Below are positions 36,836 to 49,015 of a stretch of 64,000 nucleotides of DNA, piece by piece (within the stretch, counting starts at the first letter, position 1; every line of letters starts with the position of its first letter). The notes beneath the pieces are model-generated. The model was not told the origin of the DNA. It was given only the letters and a program-made list of their open reading frames with translations, and did not search any database. A program made the translations under genes and the position numbers. The DNA is from Colletotrichum lupini. Its lineage: Eukaryota > Ascomycota > Sordariomycetes > Glomerellales > Glomerellaceae. The DNA lies in contig NC_064675.1 in the NCBI RefSeq assembly GCF_023278565.1, positions 4,216,001 to 4,280,000 of the forward strand, in the 5' to 3' direction.

Positions 36836-39806
36836 GCCTTGTCCATGCCGTGCATTGCAGCGGCAGGGTAGGTCGTAATGAGTCCAGGGCCGTCTCGAGC
36901 TGGGCCGGCTCACCTTCGTCCCGGCTTCCGTACACCTCGGTGAGGCTCCGGATAGAGTCTCCAAAACAAAGACTTTGCTTCTGGCGAAGACTCTGTCCCG
37001 TTAGTCTTGAAAAGTTGGCGCAAAGATGTGGCAGTCCCAAAAGATGGCACTTTTGATTTGCACATATCAGAGGATGCGCTGCGTAGCAGTTACGGAAAGA
37101 ATTGAAATGAGCTTCAAAGAGGCAGGCAGGCATGCGCGCTGTACTGACTGCAGCGTCCACGATGAAAGCAGCAAAGATGAAGGTACCTTGAGATAGCTGT
37201 AGATGCTACCATGTACACACATGCCCCAGCAGGGAATAGAAGTTGCAAAATCTCCGATGATCTTCCGGAAGTGGTGTTGTTTTGTGTCGTTTTGAGCTTC
37301 CGCTACCTTGACCAAAGGCCTGTTGGCTGTAAGTGAAGGCTCCGCCAGCCGGGCAGACGGCTTTGTCAACCGAAATCGAGAAGACACCAAGCAGTTGCAT
37401 CGTTTCCTTGGATGACCGGGAGAGGCGTTGGCCTTCCGCGTAGAAACAACAGATCCGTGGTTCTTCATGTGATACGGCGTGTTGTAATCGCGCAAACTAA
37501 GGTGCTTACGCTGGGGCTGTCGGCCTTGGAGGGGCGGAATTGGATTTCAAGCAGGATGCAGCTCCTCGTAAAGTCGTATCTGCACATCCATCCATGAGCC
37601 GCTTGATAAAAGCGCCGGACGGAGAAAAAGGAACCGCAAGAAGCCTTGAAATAATGCCAGGTGTTCTGAAGTTGAGATGCCGTCTATATCAGAGTCTTGC
37701 TATGAAGCTGGGGACGAGAAAGCTGGATGGTGCGGAGATTATGGGACGATAGCCGGAGTTGGAGAAGCTTCTTGGAGTGACATTGGACGAGCCGGGTGTA
37801 GGTAGATACAAGTGGAAGGGAGACTCTCCCGTCCGGCGTCCGCTCACCGAGAGCGACGGGATTTTGTTCGCGGAGCCGGGAGTTTTCTGAAATTTTGGAC
37901 TGGGCGTGACCAAAGTAAGGAAAATCGTGGCAGCAGCGGCTGGTTACCCGTTGTCTGGGAGTCAAGGAGAGCTCGGGAGGATTCCCCGTGGCCATGGTCG
38001 GTCGCCTTATGCGAGCGATTGCGTAGGACGAGACCTTGCAGAGTGTGCTGCGAGCATTGCTCCATGTCTGCTACCAGCCGATCCTGGCGAGGCAATCAGA
38101 CATTGGGACCAGCTCAGATTGTGCTAGCGGCCGGCGGAATTGAGCCGTCACCGGAGTTTTGGCGACAGCGTTTGGCGATATGCATGTCGCGGGCCATCCA
38201 GTGTGCATATGTGTCCGTACCGGTATGTTTTACACAACCTGTGTGTGTGATGTGCAAGGAGAACTTGGTGCGTGGGCTGCAGAAATTACAGCGAATTCAT
38301 GCTGGCGCTTGTGCCGAATAGAGACAAGTGTCCAATCATATAAGTTCGGAGATCGTCAGGTGAGAAATCGAGGTTTGTTCGTGTTTCGAATTGGCTCTTG
38401 GAGGCTGGTGCTGGTAAACCGTAAGACGAGCTGGGCAGAGAAAAGGTCATGTTTTGACGGATAGACGGGCCGTCGTGTGCTCTCTAGACTCTGGGAAGCG
38501 GCGGCGGAGAGGAGAGAAATGGGGAGCACTTGGGAAAAAGGGGACCCCACGGCGGGGTAATGGAAGGCGCCCCTGGCCTAGGCGCAGATGCACTTCCCCT
38601 GTTGGGTGTCGGGTCGAAGAAACCCCAAGGAGGGCAAGAAGGGGGTAGATACTTGCCTATTCGTACCTTCTTTTCCATCGCCTCCAAATTCATTTGGAAA
38701 GAGGCATCGGGATGAGGACGTGCTTGCCCCCCGTCTCACAGGATTCCATGTACACGTACATCAAGGTTGCACAAGGTCACTCTAGTGGCGGCAGCTGCCG
38801 TGGACATTTCCCTACTGCCTTCATTCCTTCCATCTCTCCCGTAGCCTCTGCCGACTCTAGCGAATGGAACATGACGATGCGCTTCTTTTCGGTGTTCCAC
38901 GCACATTCTACTGTCGGAAAATCCCCGCGCCATCTGGGTAACGAGATAGGTACACCGCTCAAAGTAGACGCTACTGGCGGGCAAAGAAAACTCACGTTGG
39001 ACGCCTCATCTTTACGAACCAAAGGTAGGTAACTTGCCAGATCGCGCCTCCGACCCATCCATCCAACGCCGACGCCAATGCCAATCCCAACGCCAGCACC
39101 ATCCACCTTCGGGCCATGTTCTAGTCCTAGCTTCTCGGTGTCGACGGTCCGACATTGGAGACGTCCAGAGTACCAGATTGACCAAGGCGCTACCTGATAC
39201 CACGTCCATCCGTCCCATGTCGTTGTCTGATGTGCCCAGTCTGTACCTCACTCTCACTGCACACCTGCACGCTTAGTACAGACGGATACCTTGACACGAT
39301 GCGGGTGTTTGTCCCATCTTTTTTTTTCTTCCTTCCCTGCCCTGTCTACCTTAGTTTATTATACTCGAGTAATCCTTGTATCTGGCTACCTTTCCTTTTG
39401 CCTAAACCTACCAAGGACGTCCAAGTACCCCCGTCCATCCCAAGGTCACAATGCCGTTTTAATTGCGCCGCGCTGCTTCCTTCCGTCTTTCTTTTGCATC
39501 TTATAAGTATCGTGGCAGCACCTCGCTGTCCATCTGTACGATCCCATCTTGCTCCCTCCTCTCCCCGTCGCCTCCTTTTACATCTCATCTCTCTTCTCGA
39601 TCTCTTTTGACCACTTGTTATCAAGTGGTTCGTTTCTTGTCGGGGCAAATAATCTACTCTTGGCTGAGCCATCATCATCCCACCGTCAAGCCCATCGAAA
39701 CCGCTCCATCAGTCTTAGCGTAGGTGCCTCGCAGACTGACGACTCTCTGAGAATCATAATACCAAACCTCCTCTCCGTAGCTGGCCGCCCTTCAAACCCG
39801 TCCATC
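36836..39806. other. Intergenic region; beta-glucosidase promoter at right end
   Basis: About 3 kb with no supported gene. Short frames on both strands are unremarkable. The last 500 bp (39,300-39,800) are strongly pyrimidine-rich with T and CT runs, typical of a fungal promoter and leader, and presumably drive the GH1 gene. I could not pick out convincing CreA or other operator clusters by eye. Confidence 0.5.
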
Positions 39807-41529
39807 ATGTCTCTTCCCAACGACTTCCTTTGGGGCTTTGCCACCGCATCGTACGTATTTCATCTCATCATCAACCCGGCTCGGCCCATCCCCAATGCCC
39901 TGGTCTGGTTGTTATCACCATGCATATTCGCTCCCTCTTCCGCCGATATCCCGATTTGGATGACTTACAAGCATTCTCCCACCACACTTCGCCCTCTTCC
40001 CTCCGTCTTTCCCGTCCCGCCTGCAAATTCCACTTCCCCTCCGAGCTGCCCCCACTATCATCTTTCCCCTCTCCCCTCATTTAGCGACCACGACGACACA
40101 ACATGCGAGACCCCTGCTGACGCTATTTGTCCACCACTACAGTTACCAGATTGAGGGTGCCGCCGAGAAGGACGGTCGTGGTCCTTCCATCTGGGACACC
40201 TTCTGCGCCATCCCCGGCAAGATTGCCGATGGCAGCTCCGGTGCCGTCGCCTGCGATTCCTACAACCGCACTGCCGAAGACATTGCCCTGCTCAAGTCCG
40301 TTGGCGCAAACACCTACCGCTTTTCCCTTGCCTGGTCGAGAATCATCCCTGTCGGTGGTCGCAACGACCCCATCAACCAGGCCGGCCTTGACCACTACAT
40401 CAAGTTCGTCGACGACCTCCTTGAGGCTGGCATCACCCCATTCATCACCCTCTTCCACTGGGATCTCCCCGATGGACTCGACAAGCGCTACGGTGGTCTC
40501 CTGAACCGTGAGGAGTTCCCTCTCGACTTTGAGCACTACGCCCGCATCGTCTTCAAGGCCATTCCCAAGTGCAAGAACTGGATCACCTTCAACGAGCCTT
40601 GGTGTTCCTCCATTCTCGGCTACAGCAGTGGCTTTTTCGCACCCGGTCACACCTCAGACCGCAGCAAGTCCGCCATCGGTGACTCTTCCCGCGAACCCTG
40701 GATCGTTGGCCACAACTTGCTCGTTGCCCACGGCCGCGCAGTCAAGGTCTACCGCGAGGAGTTCAAGCCCACCAATGGTGGCCAGATTGGTATCACCTTG
40801 AACGGTGATGCCACTTACCCCTGGGATCCTGAGGACCCTGAGGACGTCGAGGCCTCTGACCGCAAGATCGAGTTCGCCATTTCCTGGTTCGCTGACCCAA
40901 TCTACTTCGGCAAGTACCCCGACTCCATGCTCAAGCAGCTTGGGGAACGCCTGCCCGAGTTTACGCCTGAGGAACTCGCCCTTGTCAAGGGATCCAACGA
41001 CTTCTACGGCATGAACCACTACACGGCCAACTACATCAAGCACAAGACCACCCCTCCTGAGGAGGACGACTTCCTTGGTAACCTCGAGACCCTCTTCGAG
41101 TCCAAGAGCGGTGAGAACATCGGCGAAGAGACCCAGTCTTTCTGGCTGCGCCCTAACCCCCAGGGCTTCCACAACCTCCTTGTCTGGCTCTCCAAGCGCT
41201 ACGGCTACCCGCCCATCTACGTCACAGAAAACGGTACCTCCCTCAAGGGCGAGAACGACATGCCCCTTGAGCAGATTCTCGAGGACGACTTCCGTGTCAA
41301 GTACTTTGACGGCTATGTCAAGGCCATGGCCGATGCCCACGAGAAGGACGGTGTCAACGTCAAGGGCTACATGGCGTGGTCCCTCATGGACAACTTCGAG
41401 TGGGCCGAGGGCTACGAGACTCGTTTCGGCGTCACTTTTGTCGACTATGAGAACGACCAGAAGAGATACCCCAAGAAGAGCGCCAAGAGCCTCAAGCCCC
41501 TCTTTGACAGTCTCATCAAGAAGGCCTAA
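39807..41529 (+). CDS. GH1 beta-glucosidase, intracellular type
   Basis: Hydrolyses beta-1,4-linked glucose from cellobiose and aryl or oligo-glucosides with retention of configuration. Exon 1 is 39,807-39,850 (encoding MSLPNDFLWGFATAS). A 292-nt pyrimidine-rich intron follows, and exon 2 is 40,143-41,529; total 476 residues, normal for fungal GH1. The TIM-barrel signature is complete: the N-terminal FLWGFATASYQIEGA, acid/base Glu166 in TFNEPW, nucleophile Glu377 in YVTENG, and the C-terminal WSLMDNFEWAEGYETRFG substrate-binding segment. No signal peptide is present, so it is probably cytosolic, as are Trichoderma BGL2-type enzymes that hydrolyse imported cellodextrins and can transglycosylate to sophorose-like inducers. 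Codons end mostly in C, suggesting high expression. Confidence 0.96.
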
Positions 41530-43096
41530 GCATTTGTCACGGTGTGTGAGTGTTGACGCATAACAAGAGCAGGTTAAAGGGCATCCATTAAGCTTGGATA
41601 TGCATATCATTTACGAAAATGTACAGAGAGCACTGATCTGCTCATGATGATGTATGAAGATTGTTTTATTGCGATCCAATATGTAGTTTGGATATGAAAT
41701 ACCGAATTGAGAAGGCTTAAATCTGATGTCGATCATGGAGTGAACTGGAGTATGAGATATGGGTTGTCTCGCTGAATTGTGATGACCGGATAAACTTCAT
41801 GTTTTCGGTTACATTCGAACCTCGCTTAAGAACTTCATGTAGGTATCACCCAGAACTCACATGGCTTGTCGACCAGCAATTGAGGCGGCCTTTGTAAGCC
41901 ATGAAGAACTGCCGAACCAGAGTTTGGGCTAAGGTGGTTCCATAGCCAACATGCCACGAATCATGCCGGCTCGGCCTTCTTCCTTCTCATATTCCCTGTG
42001 TCTTCACGTGAATAAGACATATTCGAAGAACGAAGAATTCGCTGGCTGTCATTTATGACTTGCCTGTGGTATACAGGCCCCTCACAGTTGCGAGCGCCAT
42101 GGATGCCACGGATCACGGTATGCCATGAAATTAATTATCGACGAAGTAAAGATAAGCGAAAAGCCAGCGAGGTCCGAAGAGGGCTTATGTACGATATCGG
42201 ATGTGCCTGATTTGAGCCGCATACGGTCGACCCAGCAATGGGTCGGCTGGGCGGCTGGGTTAATCCCGACCACCCAGCTCTTGATGTTGGGTCGGAACAC
42301 GGTGCCGAACATGAAGCCGCTGTCCACCTGCAAGGCCTCGGCGCTGTTGTAGGTCCCGGCTTTAGATGCGTAGTCGCGTTTGAGCTATTGAAATCGCAGT
42401 AGAAGGGGGAAGAGAGCCCAAAGGGCGGCTCGAGTTGTTTGCTTCAGCAGGCATCACCAGCTCTTTGTCTCATACAAGTTGCAACCACAGATATCACAAA
42501 CAGACAAAGGCTCTGTTTGAAATCATAAGCATTTCGCCAGCGCGTTCTCTTTATCAAGTGGGACTCTGCCCAGCTTGACCTACAGAGAGCAACAATATCT
42601 GGCTTCAGCCAATGGCGCCCAGTTCCAACTGAACGGTTTGAGACAACAAGCACCCTGTTTGCTTTTATTTGAGCTTCGGCCGAGAACCAACGCAGAGACT
42701 CTTTGGTGCCTGACGCGGTTCGGAAAGATCTCAGTTCGCGCAAAATGACAGCAAGACAATGTCTCGTCTCAGCGACAGGCCAAGAAGGCCAGATGCCGTT
42801 GCCCGCGCGGTCCTTGCCGAGGAATCACGGAATCGCGCCAGGCATGGCATACACCGTGACTCCATCTGCCAATTTCTCCAGGTTCAGGGCAGAGCGGCTG
42901 GATGGACTTGGCAATGTCTTCCCGCTGGCCTCACCCCCTTGCAGATGCTTAAGCATGTTTCCCAAAGTGGGTGAGCCACAGTCTTTGTGCGCACTTATAT
43001 CCCCAGCTCGTGTTCCCAGTTCAAACGACACTCTAGAACTCTGCGTGGTTTGCTTTCACCGATTATTGCTTTTGCGGCTTGGTCCTCGTTCTTATT
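41530..43096. other. Intergenic region between GH1 and GT8 genes
   Basis: About 1.6 kb. The first few hundred bases are AT-richer and probably hold the GH1 3' untranslated region. No supported gene; short frames at 42,700-43,290 partly shadow the GT8 start. Confidence 0.5.
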
Positions 43097-44388
43097 ATGC
43101 CGCTTCAGTGGCTCCGCGGCCGCTTTGCCTACACGCCGCTTCAAACCGACGATGCGGCCTTCTCGGGTTCTTTACCATGGAAGGGCAGGCCTTCCCCTAC
43201 AATCTTTACTCTGAGACAGCTCAAGTTGGCTGCGTTCACTATTCTTGGGCTATTGTTGCTATCGGGTGTTGGAGTCTACAATCGTGATCAGATTGAAGCC
43301 ATTCGAGCAGCCTACTCTACTTCTCAACACGATGAGTCACCTGACGTCGAGTCTGTAGACTGGTCTCGGTTTGCGTATGTCCAGTATGTCACTAATAAAG
43401 ACTACCTCTGTAACTCGGTCATGTTCTTTGAGAGGTTGCAACACCTTGAGAGTAAAGCGGACCGAGTTCTGATGTACCCCTCCGTCATGCTCGCTGATCC
43501 TCATGAGAAGGAACATGAAGATTCATCAGATGATGCCAAACTCCTCATCCTTGCTCGGGAGAAGTACAACGTAAAGCTTGATCCAATATCAGTTCAACAT
43601 CGAACAGGCTCAGATCGTAAGTCGCCCCTCCAGGATCATCATCCTGGCCGCCAAGAGCTGACATGGAGCTTATCTAGCAACCTGGGCGGATTCTTTCACA
43701 AAACTTCTCGCCTTTAACCAGACGAAATACGACCGCGTACTTTCAATCGACTCGGACTCAACTCTCCTACAACACATGGACGAGCTCTTCTCTCTTCCGC
43801 CAACCCCAGTCGCCATGCCACGTGCATATTGGCTTCACCCAGATAAACACATCCTATCCTCCCAAGTCATTCTTATTCAACCAAGTCAAGTGGAATTTAC
43901 TCGCATAAAATCAAAGATCAACAACGCTGGAAGAAACGACTACGACATGGAGCTCGTCAACGAATTATACCAGGACAGCGCCATGGTCCTACCGCACCGG
44001 CGTTACGATTTGTTAACCGGTGAATTCAGCAAAGACAGCCACCAATGGTACCTTGGCAGCGACGAAGAAGCCTGGGACCCAGTCGCTGTGTACAACGAGG
44101 CAAAGCTGCTACATTTCTCGGACTGGCCCTTGCCTAAGCCCTGGTTGGATGCCCCCGAAAACTTGGTCCGGGAGAGAGAGCCTAAATGTGTGGCCATGAT
44201 GGATGGTCTTGGAAGTTGTGCCGCGAGAGATATCTGGCGTGGGATCTACGAGGAGTTTAGAGAACGCAGGAAAGTAAGTCTGCTAGAAAGTCTCAAGTAG
44301 TTTGCAAAAAGCGCGGCTAACAACGAGACAGCGAGTCTGTGACACGAGTCCCCCGGAAACGCTAGAGAATGGCCGCAGACGCCGCTAG
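43097..44388 (+). CDS. Glycosyltransferase family 8, type II membrane protein (Gnt1-like)
   Basis: Exons 43,097-43,616, 43,678-44,273 and 44,332-44,388 give 390 residues. A short cytosolic N-terminus precedes one membrane helix (residues 43-61, LKLAAFTILGLLLLSGVGVY), the usual Golgi type II layout. The luminal domain begins near FAYVQYVTNKDYLCNSVMFF. The metal/nucleotide-sugar-binding DxD motif is DSD at 198-200 (RVLSIDSDSTLLQ). Then follow MPRAYW, NDYDMELVNELY and the C-terminal LHFSDWPLPKPW. The fungal relatives are GT8 proteins often named glucose N-acetyltransferase 1 or alpha-GlcNAc transferase; donor and acceptor cannot be told here. The third exon is supported by a GTAAGT donor, a GGCTAAC branch point and a CAG acceptor. 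It replaces an 8-residue read-through tail with an Arg-rich end (RKRVCD...RRRR). Confidence 0.88.
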
Positions 44389-44731
44389 TCATGGAGGTAT
44401 AGGTTTCATTAAGTCGGAGTAAGGTGGTTTTCGTCGTAACTTCTCTCTATTTAATCGAACTAAAACTCCACTTTGACGCATGAATCCGACAAGTGCTTAG
44501 GATGGATAACCCCGGCTGCTGCACACCAACTCAGCGTTGTTTGATAATTCCATTATCGAGCTATCGCGACTGATGGATCATGCAAGGGTCAAAAAAAGGA
44601 AATACACTCTAGCAAAGACCTTTTCAATAGACTAGAAAGTTGATACAAAAGCCAAACGAAATAGTGATGGGTAATATGACTATCTACGGTTGCATAGAGT
44701 ATGTACACGCGCGCCAAGTTCGTTCTGATCC
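44389..44731. other. Short convergent intergenic gap
   Basis: About 340 bp between the stop of the GT8 gene (+) and the stop of the unknown membrane protein (-). It presumably holds overlapping 3' untranslated regions. Nothing else is seen. Confidence 0.5.
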
Positions 44732-46783
44732 TCAAATGATGGGGACCACACGATCCCATACTCCTGATTTGTGCAACTCAGAATTGTCGAGAGCTGTATA
44801 GAATAGCACTCCTAGAAGCAGAGAGCGATATATGATGATATCATCAATCTTTTGATTCAATTCCTCGTTCTCTCTGTCTTCATTACTTGACTCAGAGTGG
44901 CAACCTACTATTTTCGCTAACCTGCTTAGCATTTGATGAGTGTTGAAGAAATTGGTTGGCACGTTGTACGAGGGTCCTACTAATCTTTCTACTTGTATCT
45001 TAGACTCCTCTAACTTTCTCCTGAAATGTTCCAGATATTCATGATCTTCAGGAGTTATTTCCAAGTCTGTCTGTGTTGGCGGGCCACCGAAGAACTTGTT
45101 ACGCAAGTGACATCGTAGAGCTCCGAATCTGCCACTATGCCACTGCGAATAAGCTCTTGTTCTACCGTGATTCGCCACTTTTATCTTCAAGGCTGCTTTG
45201 AGGCCTTCGAGCTCGAGTTCGAAGCCATCGACTAGGTTGTGGAGGGCTTGAATCGTCTTGGAGTGAATGTCTCGCACTGTCATCGGAGGCTGTGGCGGTT
45301 CCGACGTTTCCAGTGTTGGTTCCGTTCTATCGGGAACTTGAAGAATACCTTTCTGCGTCATAGTCTCTGCTCGGGATAGAATCTGCGTCGTAAAGAACAA
45401 GAGCTGAATCCGGCCTTCAATGTTGCCCATGCCACCATCGCAATCTGCTAGCCAGGCGTCCGCGTAATTCAAGTGTTTGCGTGCTTCTTCACGAAGCTTT
45501 TCCTTTTGACTAAATGTGAAGTTCGAAATTTTTTGTCGAAGATCCATGGGATTATTGAGTAGGGTAAGACACAACCGAAGTACTTGTGGACAGCGGAGCC
45601 ATGGGTAGTCTCTCCCTGCTACTTCACCTCTTATCGCTTTGAAAGCATGTCCTCGCAGTTCAGCAGCTGATAAGTCATCAAACGGTTGCTTAAAGAACGA
45701 AAGAGAACGGCCATTTTCATCCCAGTCCGATTCTTGAAATCGATCGAATCGAACTTTACTCCAAAACCCTCCGTTTAGAGCAATGGCCGTGAACGGGTTA
45801 TACTCTTTCCACACTGGTCCTGGGAAGAGAGACGGAGTGAACTTTGGCGACTTGGCCCAGAGGAAGACGACGGTCGGTATGTAGTGCCGGCTGAGGGTGT
45901 AGCGATCTGGGAGAAAGCAGTCTGTTCCTTTGATCACGGGCGTCGGCGTAATGTCGTTGTCTCTGCTATGATGCTCAGAAAATGCCCCAATGACACCGAG
46001 AACTGGGTGCTGACGGAAATCAAATTGGAAGCCGCAGCCAATGATGACAGGGTATAAATCTGCGTCGGCGTCCAACCGCTGGACCCCAGCAGCTGCTGCG
46101 ATTACCACAATCGCGCCAACCTCTGCAGAAGCAGGAGCGGCAACAAAGTCCTCTGGAAGATAGTCGGCAGTGACTGGCATAAGATCAAACCCGTCGAAGT
46201 TTTCCAACCCAGTGGTTTTGAAAAGAGCAAGCCATGTAGCTGGATATGACGGCACATCAGGAATGGGTGCTTTTCGTGCTTCCACTCTTCTGGCCTCAAT
46301 TGGAGAGCCAACAACATCAGAGGGCAGTAACCTAACAAGCGCACTCGCTGGGAGCAAGGGCGGCAGCCTTTGTTTCTCTTCCTCCCTCGGCTTTTTCTCT
46401 TCTTCGTTCTTCAGCTTTCGTATCGCATCGTCAAGCTGTCGTTTCAGATTGTCCAGTCTCAGCATGGGAGTATAGGCGGTGTAACTCCAGCTCATTTCGG
46501 AAAGAATCCATTTCCTTGTGGTTCGTTTCGACCATTTCCCGATGGCTCGACCATTTGCTCTACGACCACCTTTCCCACCCGCAAGAACAGCTTGGAAGAC
46601 TGTAGCAAGAGCAACCATGGAGGCTACCAATCCAATCAAAAGCGTAAAGCCGAAGGTGATGGGATCCCAATCGATGCCTGCATCTTGTGCTTGTTTTTGC
46701 TCCGCAAGAATGTTCAGAAGAGCCCGGAGCAGACAGTCCGTAGAGTTTTGGTTTTCGAGACACTCCGAACCGGCGGTGTCCAT
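44732..46783 (-). CDS. Unrecognised fungal membrane protein with one N-terminal helix
   Basis: Uninterrupted frame. I favour the ATG at 46,783 (683 residues, opening MDTAGSECLENQNSTDC) over an in-frame ATG at 46,879 that would add 32 residues. Two cysteines (8, 17) precede a single hydrophobic helix (about residues 42-67, ITFGFTLLIGLVASMVALATVF), followed by a basic segment (RRANGRAIGKWSKRTTRKW), so the bulk is probably cytosolic by the positive-inside rule. A coiled-coil-like charged stretch (LDNLKRQLDDAIRKLKNEEEKK) comes next, then a long globular region with many Trp and aromatic residues. The opening WDPITFGFTLLIGL pattern recalls a multi-copy family in plant-associated ascomycetes, from memory only. 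No catalytic motif is seen and the function is unknown. It is convergent with the GT8 gene. Confidence 0.82.
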   Translation of the reverse strand: MDTAGSECLENQNSTDCLLRALLNILAEQKQAQDAGIDWDPITFGFTLLIGLVASMVALATVFQAVLAGGKGGRRANGRAIGKWSKRTTRKWILSEMSWSYTAYTPMLRLDNLKRQLDDAIRKLKNEEEKKPREEEKQRLPPLLPASALVRLLPSDVVGSPIEARRVEARKAPIPDVPSYPATWLALFKTTGLENFDGFDLMPVTADYLPEDFVAAPASAEVGAIVVIAAAAGVQRLDADADLYPVIIGCGFQFDFRQHPVLGVIGAFSEHHSRDNDITPTPVIKGTDCFLPDRYTLSRHYIPTVVFLWAKSPKFTPSLFPGPVWKEYNPFTAIALNGGFWSKVRFDRFQESDWDENGRSLSFFKQPFDDLSAAELRGHAFKAIRGEVAGRDYPWLRCPQVLRLCLTLLNNPMDLRQKISNFTFSQKEKLREEARKHLNYADAWLADCDGGMGNIEGRIQLLFFTTQILSRAETMTQKGILQVPDRTEPTLETSEPPQPPMTVRDIHSKTIQALHNLVDGFELELEGLKAALKIKVANHGRTRAYSQWHSGRFGALRCHLRNKFFGGPPTQTDLEITPEDHEYLEHFRRKLEESKIQVERLVGPSYNVPTNFFNTHQMLSRLAKIVGCHSESSNEDRENEELNQKIDDIIIYRSLLLGVLFYTALDNSELHKSGVWDRVVPII

Positions 46784-47259
46784 GGTGACAGTACGATTGA
46801 AGATGAGCCACTGCCAAAGGTGAAGGCTCGAAGATGAAGGCCGGGGGATGAAAATGTTGTTAGGGTGCGCTTCTTGCATAGATAGGACTAATGTGCTTAG
46901 GTATGTGTTGAAGATGAGGCTGATTCATGCGCTCAATTCTGCCTTGCGGCCTAAAAAGGACGTAGTGAGGTGACAAGGCTTCAATTACTGCACCCATTCA
47001 GGAGGACATGTTTCTTCATGGCGCTGTATTCAACGTACATGGGGCCACTGATTGATTGGCCGGTCATATCGTGGCAGTACAATAAAAGAACCACCTCTGC
47101 AAGTGAGATCGCCTTGACAAACGCTCTCATGTACTGCTGACTCGCGGGGGTAGGTTGGAAAGAACTCCATTTTCACGCCTAGCCTTTTGGTTTTTGCGTT
47201 AGGTGGAGCTGCGTACATTACGCTGAACAAGCTGAAGACTGCGTTTGAACCAACACCAA

Positions 47260-49015
47260 TTATTTCTCAGGAATGGTCTTGACGGGCACTACATTACTCC
47301 CGTCCCTGACTTCTCCGCCCTTCTTCTCATCATCCCTCTCACCAATTGACTTCCTAGATGACCGATCCCCCTCTTCCTCCCCCCTCCCTTGCCCAGCCAC
47401 ACTTGTAACCCCAGACCCAACACTGCCCCCCTCTTCATCCCCTTCAGCCTTAGCAGCCCTCCTCAAATACCACTTGAATACGTACACCAAAATCTGCGCC
47501 ATGAAAACCTGCTCGATGGTATACAACAACACTGGAATCTGAATCAACGCCCTCGTCAAATCATCCGACTGCGTCCACATAGCCGTCGCCAGCGGGATTC
47601 CCAACGACGTTGTCTTGGCCGCGCCGCAGAAGCAGACGGCAATCATCTGCTCTCTCGGTAACTGTTGAACCGTGACAGCGCGTCGGAGGAAGTTGGGTAC
47701 CCAGCGGGACTGTAAGGGGCGGGAATCGGCGAGACGAGGATTGATTGCGTTGCAGAGCGCTAAGGGAGGGCGGGCGGCGTAGAAGCAGATGAGGGTGAAG
47801 AGGGCGTAGAGGGCGACGTTCATGAAGACGTTGAAGATTATGGAGGGGTGGGGGGTTACGTAGAGGGCGCCTGTTTTGAAGGCTGCTGAGAATGTTGTCC
47901 TATCCGGTATTAGTATCAAGAACCATATATCACGAAGAGAAAGCCGTGAAAGGGGCGAGGGTATATCATGAAAAGGGGCAACACCAACTCACCAGACAAG
48001 CAAAATCAGACAAAACGTCGACACCTTGGCAAGATAAAACGTCCTCAGCGCCCAATCGACCTTCTTCTCCCAAAACCACCTCATAACCTGTCCCACAGCC
48101 AACGGCAACAACACGCTCAAGCCCAATTGCTTCAGGACATTGGCGTACATGGCACCCAGGGTGCTCGGGTTCGCGGGCTGCCAGTCGGCAAACTCGGGCG
48201 TCTTGGGAATGAACCCGTAAATTAGACCAGGAGAGATGAAGCTGCCTAGCACGTTGCCGATGACGACCTCGATGATGGCGGCTGCGTCGTCGCCGCCGGA
48301 GGCGCGGGTCATTACGACGTTGGAGGCGATTGTTGTTGGCAGGCAGGAGGCGACGACCATGCCTACGATGATGGGGGTTGCGAGGGCTTGGGTGCGGAGG
48401 CCGCCTGCTGCGATGATGATGTGTACGATGACTTTTTGGGGTTGTGTTAGTTTATGGTTTGAGATGGGTGTTTCGCCCAATGCCTCCATCCCCTGGGGAC
48501 TTATGAGCGGCATGTTCATGTCAAGTGAGTTTCTTACTTAGTAGTATTACGGGAATCACGATAAAGCTGATACCCTGGACAATGACATGCAAACGCCAAT
48601 TGGCTACATTCTGCCTCAGCTTCGCGTGCGAGAGCTGCAAGCCGCTGACGAGGAAGATGATGGCGATGCCGCCATAGATGATGGTGTACTCTGACCTGAT
48701 CGGTCCACCTCTAGCCGCGACATCTTGTAGTTCAGTTTGTTAGTCATGTACTCGTTTTCAAGTTCACTCTGTGTGTGTCTCTCCCTCCCTCGCTCACTCT
48801 CCGTTTTCAAATGAAGAGACGTGCGTAGATTCCAACTTACTCGGGAAAAAGTACGCAAAAACACAGCTCAAAGCGAAGCCGATAACGAGCCACTGCGCCA
48901 AGACGAGCTTGAAGATCTTGACCGCCTTGATCCGGACGCGCGTCCACGTCGACGTCGGTGCGGTCGCCGACTGAGGCTTCGCGCTCTCATCGCGGGCGTC
49001 CACGGGGCCGGCCAT
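47260..49015 (-). CDS. Rch1/SLC10A7-like SBF-family transporter
   Basis: Exons 49,015-48,841, 48,723-48,538, 48,431-47,993 and 47,899-47,260 join to 479 residues. About ten hydrophobic helices are visible, starting with [21 protein letters not shown] and [15 protein letters not shown]. Hallmark segments of the SBF-like (bile-acid:sodium symporter related) family are [28 protein letters not shown], with [24 protein letters not shown], and [15 protein letters not shown]. Yeast Rch1 sits in the plasma membrane and damps calcium uptake; human SLC10A7 also affects calcium and glycosylation. A calcium-homeostasis role is inferred. The last 80 or so residues are a hydrophilic Glu/Lys/Ser tail. Intron 2 ends in AAAAG after a perfect ACTAAC branch point, which decides the exon 3 start. 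An in-frame ATG at 49,036 would add seven residues. Confidence 0.92.

Noticed and set aside
40123..41610. Long minus-strand frames opposite the beta-glucosidase
   Set aside because: Shadows of the strongly biased codons of the GH1 gene; no family similarity.
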